Below the pieces are notes generated by a model, which was not told the origin of the DNA, searched no databases, and saw nothing but the letters and a program-made list of their open reading frames with translations. 64,000 bases of DNA from Crossiella cryophila (lineage in GTDB: Bacteria > Actinomycetota > Actinomycetes > Mycobacteriales > Pseudonocardiaceae): positions 5,109,501 through 5,173,500 of the forward strand of contig NZ_JACHMH010000001.1 in assembly GCF_014204915.1 (NCBI RefSeq). The letters run 5' to 3'. The position numbers and the translations under genes were made by a program. Shown here piece by piece: positions 20,524 to 29,753 of this stretch. Every line of letters starts with the position of its first letter. Within the stretch, counting starts at the first letter, position 1.

Positions 20524-21662
20524 ACCGGCTCTCCCAGCCCGAGGGTGTCCACGAAACTCTTCGGGCTCAGCAACACCGTGCGCCCGACTCCGGCCGCGGC
20601 CCTGGCCACCGCGCCGAGCTGAGGGCTGAGCGCGGCGCCGGCGATCATGCGGTCCCACAGGTGCCAGCCGGCGAACGCCGCCGCCCTCGCGGCGAGTCCG
20701 GCCGCCGGTGCGGGGCGGATTTCCCGGTAACCGGCCCAGAACGCCACCACCACCGGCCGCAGCCGCTCGAACTTGCGCACGCCGCGGCCGATCACCTCCG
20801 CCGGGGTGAGGGTGATGTCGGCGAAGGAGATCTCACCCAGCACGCCGGTGTCACCTCGGGTGGTGACGATGTCCAGGATCGAGCGGTAGAGCCATTCCCC
20901 GGTGAAGGAACCCAGGTCCCGCGCCGGATCGGCCAGCCGGAACTCCTCCCAGTCGGTGAGGTGCAACCTGTCGCCCGCGAAGAGGAACTGGTCCAGCCGC
21001 AGATCGCAGTGGGCGGGCACCCGCTCCGCGGCGGCCTCCGCCTGACGCAGCCGCCGGATCGCCGCGGCCAGGTCCGCATCCTGCTGGAGCAGTCGCCAGC
21101 AGGTGAGTTCGGCGAAGCTGCTCTGGTCGAAGACCTCGGCGGGCAGCCCGTGCGCCAACTCGGCGGCAGGCATCGGCGGGACGGTGGTGTCCAGCTCCAG
21201 CCCGGCCGGGATCTCGTTGCCGTGCAACGAACCCAGTGCCTGCCCGGCGACCAGCCCGAGGTCGGCGCCGAAGCTCTCCTCGACCATCAACTCAGCGCCG
21301 GAGCGGGCCTGCGGGATGCGCTCGAAGACCACCAGGCCGTGTTCCTCGTCCCAGCCGTGGCAGGCGATGGTGGCCAGGTGCGGCTGCGGGCGGTGCTCGG
21401 TCAGCCGCTGGAAGTCCAGCGTCCGCCGGAGCCGGTCCGCGGGCGATCCGTTGTGCTGGTCCAGTTTCTTGACGAACACCGGGTGCCCCGCGCTGGTGGT
21501 GCCCGCCCAGTTGTCGTTGCGGCCGGGGAAGGTCTCGGTGTCCTCGGTGCCCAGCGTGCCCAGGCCCAGCCTGGTCAGCAGCACGTTGACCTCGGGCACG
21601 GTGCGCAGATCCCGCGGTGCGATCCGCGGTGACCCGGTGGCCACTTCTTGGATGCCTTGCAT
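20520..21662 (-). CDS. LanK-like peptide Ser/Thr kinase (APH fold)
   Basis: 380 residues with the aminoglycoside-phosphotransferase/protein-kinase-like fold. N-terminal lobe: TFPGRNDNWAGTTSAGHPVFVKKL, with the ATP-positioning Lys. Catalytic loop: HCDLRLDQF, which keeps the catalytic Asp (usual HGDxxxxN, with Asn replaced by Gln). Metal-binding segment: LTDWEEF. Class V lanthipeptide LanK enzymes phosphorylate Ser/Thr in the precursor before elimination. Immediate coupling to the HopA1 gene and proximity to the precursors support this assignment over antibiotic resistance. Only a weak GAGG-like ribosome site precedes the ATG at 21662, so the start is less certain than the frame. Confidence 0.85.
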   Translation of the reverse strand: MQGIQEVATGSPRIAPRDLRTVPEVNVLLTRLGLGTLGTEDTETFPGRNDNWAGTTSAGHPVFVKKLDQHNGSPADRLRRTLDFQRLTEHRPQPHLATIACHGWDEEHGLVVFERIPQARSGAELMVEESFGADLGLVAGQALGSLHGNEIPAGLELDTTVPPMPAAELAHGLPAEVFDQSSFAELTCWRLLQQDADLAAAIRRLRQAEAAAERVPAHCDLRLDQFLFAGDRLHLTDWEEFRLADPARDLGSFTGEWLYRSILDIVTTRGDTGVLGEISFADITLTPAEVIGRGVRKFERLRPVVVAFWAGYREIRPAPAAGLAARAAAFAGWHLWDRMIAGAALSPQLGAVARAAAGVGRTVLLSPKSFVDTLGLGEPV

Positions 21663-21692
21663 GCCTCGAAGTCAATCCGCCGATCGGGTTGT

Positions 21693-22928
21693 TCACCACC
21701 AGATGGTGGATTTCCCGGACAACGGCAGCAGATCGGCCACCGCCAGGTCCTTGCCGCTCAGGTCGCCGCTGACCACGCCGGTCAGCGCCCGCCTGCTCAG
21801 CAACCGCTCGCAGGCCAGGGCCAGATCGGCCGCGGTCACCGCGCGCAACCGTTGCGGGAAAACGGAAAACCAGTCCGGCGCGCGGCCGTAGCAGAGGTCG
21901 GTGGCGATCTTGTCGGCCAGCGCTCCCGGTGAGTCCAGCACGCCGAGGAACTGTCCCAGCGCGAACGTCCTGGCCGCCTCGAGTTCCGCGCCCGCCGGTG
22001 GCCTGCGCCGCAGGTTCGCCAGTTCCACGTGCAGGCCGGCGAGCAACTCCGCGCCGCGCCCGGCAGCGGCCTGGGCGGAGAGCAGGAACATCCGCTGCCC
22101 GCCGATCACCTCCATCCCGGCCGCGGCCGAGCAACCGGGCGCTGGAAACCTCAGCGCCAGGCGGGAATCGGCGTAGGCGCCCAGGGCGACGACGAGCAGG
22201 TCGTGTGCGGCTGGCGAGTCCGCGGCGGCGCCGCTGGGCGCGCACAGTTCCAGCCGGGTCTCCCGCGCGTCACTCAGGGCCAGCAGATCCCCGGTGGGTG
22301 TGGGTCGCGGCCGCGGCAGGACCCGGTGCTCGCCCTCGGGCCAGTGCCGCCGCACCGCGCCTGCCATCGCCGCCACCGCCGCCGCGGGCTCGATGTCCCC
22401 GGCCAGCACCAGGAAAGCCCCGGCCGGAGTCAGCAACCGCCGCCGGAACGCCAGCAGGTCCGCGGGCTCGGTGGCGGCCAGCAGGGCGGGATCGGGCAGG
22501 TCCGAGGGTGGCCCCGGCGGTGCGAAGGCCCGCTGCCGCAACAACCGGGCGAGGTGCTGTCCCCGGTCCCGCTGCCGTGCCCTGGCCTGGTTGACCAGAC
22601 CGGCGCGCCAGCGGGGGTAGTCGGGCTGCTCGACCTCGTTGCCGCGCAGCGACTCCAGTATGGTCTCAAGTCCGGTGGCCCAGTCATGGGCAGGCAGGCT
22701 GGAGTGCACCCGCAGCCATGCACCGTCCCAGCTCGCCCCGGAGTGCCCGGTGGCGGCCGGCGTGGCCCGCAGGCTCCGGGCGAGCAGTTCGGTGAGACCG
22801 GCCTGCCGGGGATCGGCCGCGGCGGCCGGGATCAGCAGCCGCAACTCGGCCACCGGCGCCCTGGCATCGCGCACCGCGAGCAGCCGCAGTCCGTTGTCCA
22901 GCAAGGAGTCCGCCCACTTCGGGCTCAT
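21693..22928 (-). CDS. M16-family peptidase-like protein, non-catalytic partner
   Basis: 411 residues with the M16 (insulinase/processing peptidase) fold, including LTELLARSLRATPAATG and the later VLAGDIEPAAAVAAMAGAV. The zinc motif HxxEH is absent where the active partner has it, as expected for the structural subunit of a heterodimeric M16 peptidase. Its ATG overlaps the stop of the HxxEH-bearing partner by 4 bp. The pair probably removes the leader from the lanthipeptide, because the exporter has no peptidase domain (inference). About 30 bp separate it from the LanK-like gene, so it belongs to the same operon. Confidence 0.85.
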   Translation of the reverse strand: MSPKWADSLLDNGLRLLAVRDARAPVAELRLLIPAAAADPRQAGLTELLARSLRATPAATGHSGASWDGAWLRVHSSLPAHDWATGLETILESLRGNEVEQPDYPRWRAGLVNQARARQRDRGQHLARLLRQRAFAPPGPPSDLPDPALLAATEPADLLAFRRRLLTPAGAFLVLAGDIEPAAAVAAMAGAVRRHWPEGEHRVLPRPRPTPTGDLLALSDARETRLELCAPSGAAADSPAAHDLLVVALGAYADSRLALRFPAPGCSAAAGMEVIGGQRMFLLSAQAAAGRGAELLAGLHVELANLRRRPPAGAELEAARTFALGQFLGVLDSPGALADKIATDLCYGRAPDWFSVFPQRLRAVTAADLALACERLLSRRALTGVVSGDLSGKDLAVADLLPLSGKSTIWW

Positions 22929-24172
22929 CGGCCGTTGTCCGGCACCGCGTGCAGGACCCCGCGCGGGGACGCCCGCAACCGCTCGGCGGCGGCCGGGACA
23001 CTGTCCGGCGGCAGCGCGTCCAGCAGCCCTGGCCAGTCATCGAGCAGTTCCGCCCGGCCGAACAGGATCTCCAGCCTGCCCAGTGCGCAGCACCGGGTCA
23101 GCAGATCGGCGTGCCGCCGGTGGTGCTCCAGCCGGAGCCGGTCCCGGTGCCGCTCGAACTCCGCCCGCGGCAGGCCGTGTCCGGCCACTGTGGACAGTCG
23201 CCGGTCCACATAGGACAACAGCGCCTCCGGCTGGGTCTGTGGCCGGTGCACCGCGGTGAGCACCAGGGTGTCCGGGTCGGCGGCGTCCAGGTAGTCGAAG
23301 AAGCCGCAGCTGGAGTCCGAGGCCAGCGAGAGTTCGGCAGGCCAGCGCAGTGCGGGGGCCAGCACCTGGTGGGCGAGGTAGGCTGGCAGTTCGGTGGCCG
23401 GGTCGGGCAGCGGGTAGCCGATCGCGAGACCGGGCAGGCTGATCCGCCGGTCGGGCAGCACGATCGTGCTCGCCTGCCGGAGCTGTTCGGTCAGCCGGGC
23501 CACCGGCGGCACCGGCCGGGCGGGGATGTCGCCGAAGTGCCGGTTGATGAGATCCCAGGCCAGCCCAGGGTCGAAGTCACCGCACACGGTCAGCACCGCG
23601 TTGCCCGGCGGGTAGTGCAGGCCGAAGAACTCCCGGCACTGCTCAGGGGTGATCCCGGCCAGCCGGGTGGTGTCGCCGAAACCGTCGTGGGCGTTGGCGA
23701 AGTCGCGGTAGAGCGCCTGCGGCAGGCGCGGCCACGGGAAACCGCCGTAGGGCCGCTCCCGGACCGAGAGCCGAATCTCCTCGGCCACCCCGGCCAGCTG
23801 CCGCTGGATACCGGCCTCGGTGAACCGCGGCGCGCGCATCCGGTCGGCCTCCAGGAACAGGGCGAGTTCCAGGGATTGGCTTGGCAGCACCTGGAAGTAC
23901 CGGGTGTAGTCCTGATGGGTGCGGGCGTCACCGGCCCCGCCCGTCGCGTGCACCCGCGCACCGTGCTCCCTGGGCCCGACCTCCGCGCTGCCCTCGAACA
24001 TCAGGTGCTCGAACAGATGCGCGAAGCCCGCCGCCTGCTCCGGCTCGTTGCGGAAGCCGACCCGGTAGTGCACGCTGACCGCCACCCGCGCCGCCTCCGG
24101 CACCGGCGCGAGCAGCACGGTCAACCCGTTGCCGAGCCGGTCGCGCCGCAACCCGCCGGGGCTAACGGGCAT
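22925..24172 (-). CDS. M16-family zinc metallopeptidase, catalytic subunit
   Basis: 415 residues. The inverted zinc motif HLFEH is at about 52-56, with the third ligand Glu expected in the EEIRL segment near 130. Further family segments are YPPGNAVLTVCGDFD and LPGLAIGYPLPDP. M16 enzymes close around short unfolded peptides, which suits cutting of a RiPP leader. It has no signal peptide, so it would act in the cytoplasm, before or during export. The start at ATG 24172 overlaps the end of the regulator gene by 11 bp. The gene order regulator, catalytic subunit, non-catalytic subunit, LanK, LanY suggests a single long transcript. Confidence 0.9.
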   Translation of the reverse strand: MPVSPGGLRRDRLGNGLTVLLAPVPEAARVAVSVHYRVGFRNEPEQAAGFAHLFEHLMFEGSAEVGPREHGARVHATGGAGDARTHQDYTRYFQVLPSQSLELALFLEADRMRAPRFTEAGIQRQLAGVAEEIRLSVRERPYGGFPWPRLPQALYRDFANAHDGFGDTTRLAGITPEQCREFFGLHYPPGNAVLTVCGDFDPGLAWDLINRHFGDIPARPVPPVARLTEQLRQASTIVLPDRRISLPGLAIGYPLPDPATELPAYLAHQVLAPALRWPAELSLASDSSCGFFDYLDAADPDTLVLTAVHRPQTQPEALLSYVDRRLSTVAGHGLPRAEFERHRDRLRLEHHRRHADLLTRCCALGRLEILFGRAELLDDWPGLLDALPPDSVPAAAERLRASPRGVLHAVPDNGR

Positions 24173-24533
24173 CGTGCTGGGCCGCGCCGAGCAGGCCGAC
24201 GCCCACGGAGATGAGCCACAGCGCGAACTTCCGGTCCGGTTTCCCTGAGCTGACCCGTTTCGCCCGGCGCTGGGCCGCGACCAGGTCCCGCCAGCGGCCG
24301 GACCACTGCTCGACGTCACCGCCGCAGGCCAGCACGTAGCCGCGGACCACCGCCAGGGTGGGCAACCGGTGGCCGCGGGCGGCATCGGAGAGCGAGGTGA
24401 CGGAGAAATGGGCCTGCCGGGCGAGTTCGTGGTACGGCGGACTGCCTGCCCTGGCGCGCAACGAACGCAGGTCGGCGGCGAAGCGGTGCACCGGACCCGC
24501 GCTCGGGTCCAGCGGCAACTCTGGTCGTGCCAC
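24162..24533 (-). CDS. Helix-turn-helix protein with C-terminal membrane segment
   Basis: 123 residues from GTG 24533, with GGGGAG 6 nt upstream. Residues about 15-90 read as an XRE-type helix-turn-helix: FAADLRSLRARAG, then SVTSLSDAARGHRLPTLAVVRGYVLACGGD. This arrangement is common in actinomycete regulators. After a basic stretch (RRAKR), the C-terminus FALWLISVGVGLLGAA forms one hydrophobic helix, so the protein is probably membrane-tethered. It sits second in the minus-strand lanthipeptide operon, between a membrane protein and the M16 peptidases. It may control the locus or sense its product. The ligand is unknown. Confidence 0.75.
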   Translation of the reverse strand: MARPELPLDPSAGPVHRFAADLRSLRARAGSPPYHELARQAHFSVTSLSDAARGHRLPTLAVVRGYVLACGGDVEQWSGRWRDLVAAQRRAKRVSSGKPDRKFALWLISVGVGLLGAAQHDAR

Positions 24534-24553
24534 GGTCAACTCCCCAGTTCTGC

Positions 24554-25264
24554 TCAGATGTGTTCCCGGCGCTGATGCGACCACCAGGCGAGCGCGCCGA
24601 CCCCGGCCAGCCACGGCAGGAAGGCCACGGGCGCGCGGAAGTCCCCTGGGACAACGGATATCGTGAGTGCCAGCACCGCATCCGGCAGGTAGCCGCCCAG
24701 CTCGGGCCAGGTGAGCACCAGGGGCAGTTCGACCGCCAGCGGCAGGCCGAAGGTGATCGCGGTGGCCACGTAGTAGTTGGCGCAGAGCCGGGTCAGCAGC
24801 ACACCCCAGACCCCGGCCAGCACACAGGCCAGCACGCAACCCGCGGCCAGGGACCAGGTCAGCCCACCGAGATAGGGGTCATCGCCCCGTTGCAGCTGCC
24901 AGATGAGCGCGCCCCAGCCGAACACCCCCGCCACCGCGACGACGAGTCCGGCGATGGCCCCGGCGAGGCAGCCGGCCACGAAGGACGCGCGCCGGGTGGT
25001 GAGCCAGGCGAGGCGGCTGCTGGTGCGGTAGTGGTAGTCCCGGCTGATCAGCCAGGAGCCGATCCAGCCCGCGGTCAGCGGCGTGGCCATCAGGAACAAC
25101 CACATCCGGCTGCCCGATGCGGCGGCCTCGCCCACCCGCCCGGCCACCTCGTCGGGGGCGTAGCTCCAGATCAGGTACGGCAGCAGCACCGCGTAACCGA
25201 AAGCGATCGCGGTCCACCAGCCACTGCGCAGGCGCAGCAGTTCGGCCCGCACCGCCTCACGCAC
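24554..25264 (-). CDS. ABC-2-like membrane permease without adjacent ATPase
   Basis: 236 residues, GTG start, about six transmembrane helices. N-terminal VRAELLRLRSGWWTA resembles ABC-2 permeases that begin with a short amphipathic helix; other loops are WLISRDYHYRTSSRLAWLTTRRA and LTRLCANYYVATAITFG. No ATPase gene adjoins it, so it may use the ATPase at 12472-13191 or 14036-14887. It is the first gene of the lanthipeptide locus, and the 225 bp upstream should contain the operon promoter. Whether it imports, exports or gives immunity is unknown. Confidence 0.7.
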   Translation of the reverse strand: MREAVRAELLRLRSGWWTAIAFGYAVLLPYLIWSYAPDEVAGRVGEAAASGSRMWLFLMATPLTAGWIGSWLISRDYHYRTSSRLAWLTTRRASFVAGCLAGAIAGLVVAVAGVFGWGALIWQLQRGDDPYLGGLTWSLAAGCVLACVLAGVWGVLLTRLCANYYVATAITFGLPLAVELPLVLTWPELGGYLPDAVLALTISVVPGDFRAPVAFLPWLAGVGALAWWSHQRREHI

Positions 25265-25445
25265 GGCTGGTTTCCGCGCACCGCGTTGATGATGTCACTC
25301 TGCTCTCCCCAGACCGGACCTCGCATCAGCCCGTTCAGCGTCTCCGGGCGGCAGCCGGTGGGGGAAGTAGCCTTTGACATCAACCAGGCATGAGTAAATC
25401 ACCGGCGGCGCGGGGGAGATCGGCACCCGCCGGGTCGAACGGAGC

Positions 25446-25484
25446 AGGTGGCCACGGACCGGCATGTGTGGTCCGTGGCCACCT
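25446..25484 (-). terminator. Rho-independent-type hairpin after secreted hydrolase gene
   Basis: A perfect 15-bp inverted repeat (arms 25446-25460 and 25470-25484, AGGTGGCCACGGACC and complement) with a 9-nt loop lies 6 nt beyond the stop of the minus-strand hydrolase gene. It insulates that gene from the lanthipeptide operon to its left. There is no long U-tract, which is usual in actinomycetes. Confidence 0.85.
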
Positions 25485-25489
25485 CCCGA

Positions 25490-27019
25490 TCAGCCGGCCA
25501 GGTAAGGACCGACCTCAGGCTGCTGCAGTTCGCGCGCGTCCACGCCGGTCCCACCGGGAACCTCGGTGGCCGGGCAGGTCAGGCCCCAGCGCGGGGGCTT
25601 GAGGTTGATCAGGTACTCGTCGACGGCCACGTTCACACACGGGCTCGGGCCGCTCTGGCGGTACGCGGTGTGGCCCCAGCCCTCATAGGTGATCAGGCGG
25701 GCGCCGCTCTGCCTGGCCGCGGTCACGTTCCACTCGTACACGGTGGCCGGGTCGTGGATGTTGCCGATCATCACCAGCGGCGGGGCGCCCTTGATGTCCA
25801 GCCTGCGCTGCGGGTTCGTGGTCTTGGTGCCGCTGTTGACGCAGGTCATGGCGTGGTCGACGTAGGGGGACCACTGCACGTTCGGGAAGCGCTTGTCCAG
25901 CCGGTCGCGCAGTTCCTTGTACTCGGCGTAGTCGCGGACCGGGTAACGCCAGTCGCTGCACCAGATGGTGGGGTAGGCGATGTTGGCGATCGGGCCTGCC
26001 AGCGTGGTGACCGCGCTGTCGGTGACGGCGCCGTCGCGCAGGCCGCGCAGGGCGGTGGCCACGGTGCCCCACTGGGCGGGGCGGGTGGTGCCGAAGGCGT
26101 AGCTGGACAGTGAGTAGAAGTCCACCTTGCCGTTCGGGCCGACCAGGGTGCCCGCCTTGGCCTTGGCACGCAGTTCGGCGTAGACCTTCTTGGTGTCCTG
26201 GCCGTAGAGCGCGCACTTCGCGGTGGTGTCACACCACTTGGCGAACTCGATGAACGCCTGCTCCACCGGCGCGGTCTCGCTGCGCATGAAGTCCCAGGCG
26301 GTGTTCATGCTGTGGTCCATGTTGCCGTCCAGCACCAGCGCCCGGACCCGGTGCGGGAACTTCTCGGCGTACTGCTGACCCATGACGCTGCCGTAGGAGT
26401 AGCCGACGTAGGTCAGCTTCTGCTCACCGAGCGCGGCCCGGATCGCGTCCATGTCGCGCACGGTGTTCAGGTTGTCCACGTTCTCGGCCAGCTTGCCCGA
26501 GTTGGTCCGGCAGCTGTCGTGCAGCTGCCGGTTCAGCGAGGCCAGCTGGTCGAAGTCGGCCTGGCTGGTGGGGTGCCGCGCCGCGGTCGCCTTGTTCGCC
26601 AGGTCGGCGTCACAGAGCAGCTTGCTGCTGGTGTTGATGCCGCGCGGGTCGAAGCCCACCTGGTCGAAGCGGGCCCGCACCGCCTCGGTGAACTGCTCGG
26701 AGCCCTTGACCGAGGCGACACCGGAACCACCGGGGCCGCCCGGGTCCATCAGCACCGCGCCGATGCGCTTGGCCGGATCCTTGGCCTTGCGGCGGGCCAG
26801 GCCAATCTGGATCTTCTCCCCGGCCGGGTTCGCCCAGTCCACCGGGACCTCGACGAAGCCACAGTCCACTGTGGGCGCGTTCGGACAGGGTTGCCAGTCG
26901 ATGGGCTTGACCGTTGGTTCGGCCGAGGCCACGCCCGGTGCCACCACCGCACCGGAGACGGCCAGCGCGCCCGCGACAAACGTGAGCAGTGCTCGGTTCC
27001 GCGGACGTTTCGCACGCAT
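25490..27019 (-). CDS. Secreted alpha/beta-hydrolase, tripeptidyl aminopeptidase-like (TAP)
   Basis: About 509 residues. The N-terminus MRAKRPRNRALLTF, a hydrophobic core and AVVAPGVASAEP form a signal peptide. The nucleophile elbow is GYSYGS. The oxyanion loop is DPGGPGGSGV and the strand RFDQVGFDPRG matches secreted proteases of the SlpD/SlpE/TAP group. The C-terminal TAP-like part has PPLVMIGNIHDPATVYEW (acid region) and GWGHTAYRQSGPSPCV, carrying the catalytic His. It likely trims di- or tripeptides from the N-terminus of extracellular peptides. GTG 27040 is an alternative in-frame start; neither start has a clear ribosome site. A paralogue lies at 49760-51364. Confidence 0.88.
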   Translation of the reverse strand: MRAKRPRNRALLTFVAGALAVSGAVVAPGVASAEPTVKPIDWQPCPNAPTVDCGFVEVPVDWANPAGEKIQIGLARRKAKDPAKRIGAVLMDPGGPGGSGVASVKGSEQFTEAVRARFDQVGFDPRGINTSSKLLCDADLANKATAARHPTSQADFDQLASLNRQLHDSCRTNSGKLAENVDNLNTVRDMDAIRAALGEQKLTYVGYSYGSVMGQQYAEKFPHRVRALVLDGNMDHSMNTAWDFMRSETAPVEQAFIEFAKWCDTTAKCALYGQDTKKVYAELRAKAKAGTLVGPNGKVDFYSLSSYAFGTTRPAQWGTVATALRGLRDGAVTDSAVTTLAGPIANIAYPTIWCSDWRYPVRDYAEYKELRDRLDKRFPNVQWSPYVDHAMTCVNSGTKTTNPQRRLDIKGAPPLVMIGNIHDPATVYEWNVTAARQSGARLITYEGWGHTAYRQSGPSPCVNVAVDEYLINLKPPRWGLTCPATEVPGGTGVDARELQQPEVGPYLAG

Positions 27020-27120
27020 GTGTTGAGTAACAGTTCTCACACACGCCCATACTGCCCATGATCGGATCCCGCCGCCAGGGATGGCGGGTACCGGACAGCT
27101 CGCCCCGCGGGCCCCCCGGG

Positions 27121-28398
27121 TCAGGCGGTGGCGGGCAGTGAGTACGGCAGCGGGGGCAGGACCAGGGAGTTCAGCAGCCTGGGCAGAGTGCCTGCCGCGC
27201 GTGGCGGGGCGAGTCCGGACTCGGCCAACAGGTTTTTCAGTTCGGCCCGGCAGCCCCTGAGCTGGGCCAGACAGACCTGTTCGGCCCGGTCCAGGGTGGC
27301 CGGGGACAGGGTGGCGCGTTCGCCGATCCGGAGCAGGCCGGGCAGCCGGTGGTCGTACCGGGACGGCTCGGTGGCGGGTGGTCCGGTGAGCGCTTTCCAG
27401 AAGGCCGCGTCCTGACGGGGCGCGGGATCGGTGATGCGCGCTGGCGCGAAGTCGCGGGTGATCAACTTGTGCAGAAGCGCGTCCTCGTCGACCCGGCCGA
27501 GCTGGGTTGGACAGTCCATTGTGGACTTCAGGTCGGCGTGCAGCCGGGTGGGCAGCAGGTTGCGCTCGGGCAGCAGTTCCACCGCGGGGCCGATCCCGGC
27601 GGCCAGCACCGGCACCCCGGCGGTCAGCGCCTCCAGCATGGCCCGGCCGGTGGCGTCGGTGGAGCTGGTGCCCGGACAGAGCAGCACGTCGATCTCGCCG
27701 AAGAGCGCGTCCAGGTGATCCGGCGCCAGTTCGCCGAGCATGGTCACCGCGGCGGCGGGCACCCAGTCATCGGCCAGCCGCGCCCGCACCGCGTTCTCCT
27801 GCCAGCGCGGGGAATCCGGTCGCCCGGCGCACACCAGCCGAGCCCGTCCGCCGGTCTCCCGGTGCAGCCGCCCGAACACGCCGACCACCTGGTCGAAGTT
27901 GCGCGCGGCCGAGTGAGCGCCGAGAAAACCCACCCGCAGCACCGTGTTCATGGGCGGCACGGGCAGCGGTGGGAAGGCGTCCAGGCGATCCAGCAGCGGA
28001 TAGGACACTGCCGCGGCTCGCGGTTCGGTGGCCGGGAAGTGCCGCAGGTAGAGCCGGCGGGCGTACTCGGTGGGGAACAGCGCCAGATCACCGGGCCGCA
28101 GCAGTGGCGCGCACAGTTCCTCCTGCAGCCAGTAGTCCGCGCGCAACGCGGCGTGCACCTGGCGGACGATCCGGAACTCCCGGCCCAGCCGCTCCCGCCA
28201 GCGGTGGTAGAGGAAGGCGTGCGCGCCGGCCAGGACCAGGTCGCCGTCGGCCACCTCGGCCAGGCAGCGCGGGCCCGCGGCCAGGTCGTGCGGGACAACT
28301 CCCTTGTGCGACAGCAGGAAGCACGCGGTGTCCCGGTGCGTCCGGGACTCGCCGTCGCCCGCGTGGGCGGGCCGGCGGCCGTGCAGGTGGAGCCTCAC
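27121..28398 (-). CDS. GT4-like glycosyltransferase
   Basis: 425 residues from GTG 28398. The C-terminal half fits a GT-B family 4 enzyme: NTVLRVGFLGAHSAARNFDQVV begins the nucleotide-sugar domain, then ARLVCAGRP, DVLLCPGTSSTDATGRAMLEALTAGVPVLA with the conserved Glu of the E-x7-E region, and LLPERNLLPTRL. The N-terminal half (FLLSHKGVVPHDLAAG, LALFPTEYARRLYLRHFP) is the acceptor domain. It is divergent from the first PucR regulator and so may belong to the terpenoid locus or stand alone. Donor and acceptor cannot be predicted. The stop at 27121 is about 100 bp from the hydrolase start, on the same strand. Confidence 0.75.
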   Translation of the reverse strand: MRLHLHGRRPAHAGDGESRTHRDTACFLLSHKGVVPHDLAAGPRCLAEVADGDLVLAGAHAFLYHRWRERLGREFRIVRQVHAALRADYWLQEELCAPLLRPGDLALFPTEYARRLYLRHFPATEPRAAAVSYPLLDRLDAFPPLPVPPMNTVLRVGFLGAHSAARNFDQVVGVFGRLHRETGGRARLVCAGRPDSPRWQENAVRARLADDWVPAAAVTMLGELAPDHLDALFGEIDVLLCPGTSSTDATGRAMLEALTAGVPVLAAGIGPAVELLPERNLLPTRLHADLKSTMDCPTQLGRVDEDALLHKLITRDFAPARITDPAPRQDAAFWKALTGPPATEPSRYDHRLPGLLRIGERATLSPATLDRAEQVCLAQLRGCRAELKNLLAESGLAPPRAAGTLPRLLNSLVLPPLPYSLPATA

Positions 28399-28508
28399 GT
28401 CAGGGTGCCTCGATCGGTGGCGGAATCGATGAATCCAGTCTCCAGTCCGGCGGTGACGGCGTCGATGTTCGGTGGCACCACGCAGCGGACCACGGATTGT
28501 GCTGGCGG

Positions 28509-28522
28509 ACAACAGAGGTTGT
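28509..28522. promoter_or_regulatory. Short inverted repeat upstream of PucR gene 1
   Basis: ACAAC-agag-GTTGT, a 5-bp perfect inverted repeat centred about 45 bp before the PucR 1 start, in the region shared with the divergent glycosyltransferase gene. It may be an operator. It does not resemble the 29-bp element found before the other two PucR genes. Confidence 0.3.
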
Positions 28523-28562
28523 GTAGCGTGCCGCGGGCAGGCCAATCCGGGAGGCGGGTGCG

Positions 28563-29744
28563 GTGATGGTGGTGGATCCGGCCGGTGACGCGGTCGCCGG
28601 TCTCGGGCTCGTGTTACTGGCGCGCGCACCCGAACTGGCCGAGGAGCTGACCCGGCGGATCCGGGCGGCCCTGCCGGTCTACCGCACCGGCCAGGTGGTC
28701 ACCGCCAAGGAGGTCCGGGCCACCTGTCTCAACCACATCCGGGCCATCTACGGCGCGGTCGGCCGCCGGGTGGACGTCGGCACGCGCGAGTCCTTCGAGA
28801 ACGGGCGGGTGCGGGCCAGGGCCGGCATGCCGCTGGCCACGGTGATGGAGGCCTACCGGGTGAGCGCGCGGTTCCTGTGGGAACAGCTCACCGAGGCCGC
28901 GCTGGCCGCGAACGCCTCCGGAGCGGTGCTGATGCGCGCGGCGACGGACATGTGGCAGGTCCATGACGTGTTCACGCAGGCCATGGCCGACGGCTACCGA
29001 GAGGAACTGACCGAACGGTTGGTAGGGCAGGAACAACGCCGCTCCGCCGTGGTACAGGCGCTGCTGGAGGGCGGGCTGGCCGAGGGCGGCGACCTGTGGG
29101 TGGCCGCCGATGTGCTGCGGCTGCCGCCGTCCGGGCCGTATGTGGTGCTGGCCGCCAACGTCCGGGAGATCGGCGAATCCGGCCTGCCGCAGGTGGAGAG
29201 CAGGCTGCGCGCGGTGGACATCCCCTCGGTGTGGCGGTTGCAGCACGACGAGCAGCTGGGTGTGGCCGCGCTGACCCGGCCGGCCGAACAGGTCCCGAAG
29301 CTGCTTGACCTGCTCCGGACCGCGGTCGGCGTCGGGGTGAGCCCGGCCTACCACGACCTCACCGAGACACCCCAGGCGCTGACCCTGGCCCGGATCGCAT
29401 TGAGCGCCAGCACCCCGGACGAACCGGTGGTGCTCTTCGACCGGGCTCCGCTGGCGGTGGCCGCGGTGAGCGCGCCGGAGGTGATGCGGCGGGTGGCCCG
29501 CGGCGCGCTGGCCGGACTGGACGAGTTACCGGAGCGGGAGCGTCTACTGCTGCTGGACACCTTCGCGGTCTGGCTGGACAGCGGCTCGGCCCGGACCGCC
29601 GCGGCCACCCTGCACGTGCACGCCAACACCGTCCGGCACCGGCTGCGGCGGCTGGAGGAGCGCACCGGGCGGTCGCTGTCCGTGCCCCGGCAGCTCACCG
29701 AACTCGGGCTGGCCGCCGAGATCGATCGCAGGCTGGGTCGCTGA
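28563..29744 (+). CDS. PucR/CdaR-type transcriptional regulator 1
   Basis: 393 residues from GTG 28563, with GGGAGG 8 nt upstream. The N-terminal domain includes RIRAALPVYRTGQVV and a FENGRVRARAGMPLATVMEAYRVSARFLWE segment. The middle CdaR GGDEF-like part ends with VGVSPAYHDLTETPQALTLARIAL. The C-terminal PucR-type helix-turn-helix is AATLHVHANTVRHRLRRLEERTGR. Three paralogues of this architecture lie within 5 kb (also 29847 and 32571), all in the terpenoid locus. PucR-family proteins usually activate a neighbouring operon in response to a small molecule. This copy lacks the 29-bp element in its promoter. Confidence 0.9.
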   Translation: MMVVDPAGDAVAGLGLVLLARAPELAEELTRRIRAALPVYRTGQVVTAKEVRATCLNHIRAIYGAVGRRVDVGTRESFENGRVRARAGMPLATVMEAYRVSARFLWEQLTEAALAANASGAVLMRAATDMWQVHDVFTQAMADGYREELTERLVGQEQRRSAVVQALLEGGLAEGGDLWVAADVLRLPPSGPYVVLAANVREIGESGLPQVESRLRAVDIPSVWRLQHDEQLGVAALTRPAEQVPKLLDLLRTAVGVGVSPAYHDLTETPQALTLARIALSASTPDEPVVLFDRAPLAVAAVSAPEVMRRVARGALAGLDELPERERLLLLDTFAVWLDSGSARTAAATLHVHANTVRHRLRRLEERTGRSLSVPRQLTELGLAAEIDRRLGR

Positions 29745-29753
29745 CCTGCTGCT

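Noticed and set aside
20520-21662. Aminoglycoside resistance phosphotransferase
   Set aside because: The fold matches, but the gene is coupled to the HopA1-domain gene and adjoins the precursor peptides, which fits LanK far better.
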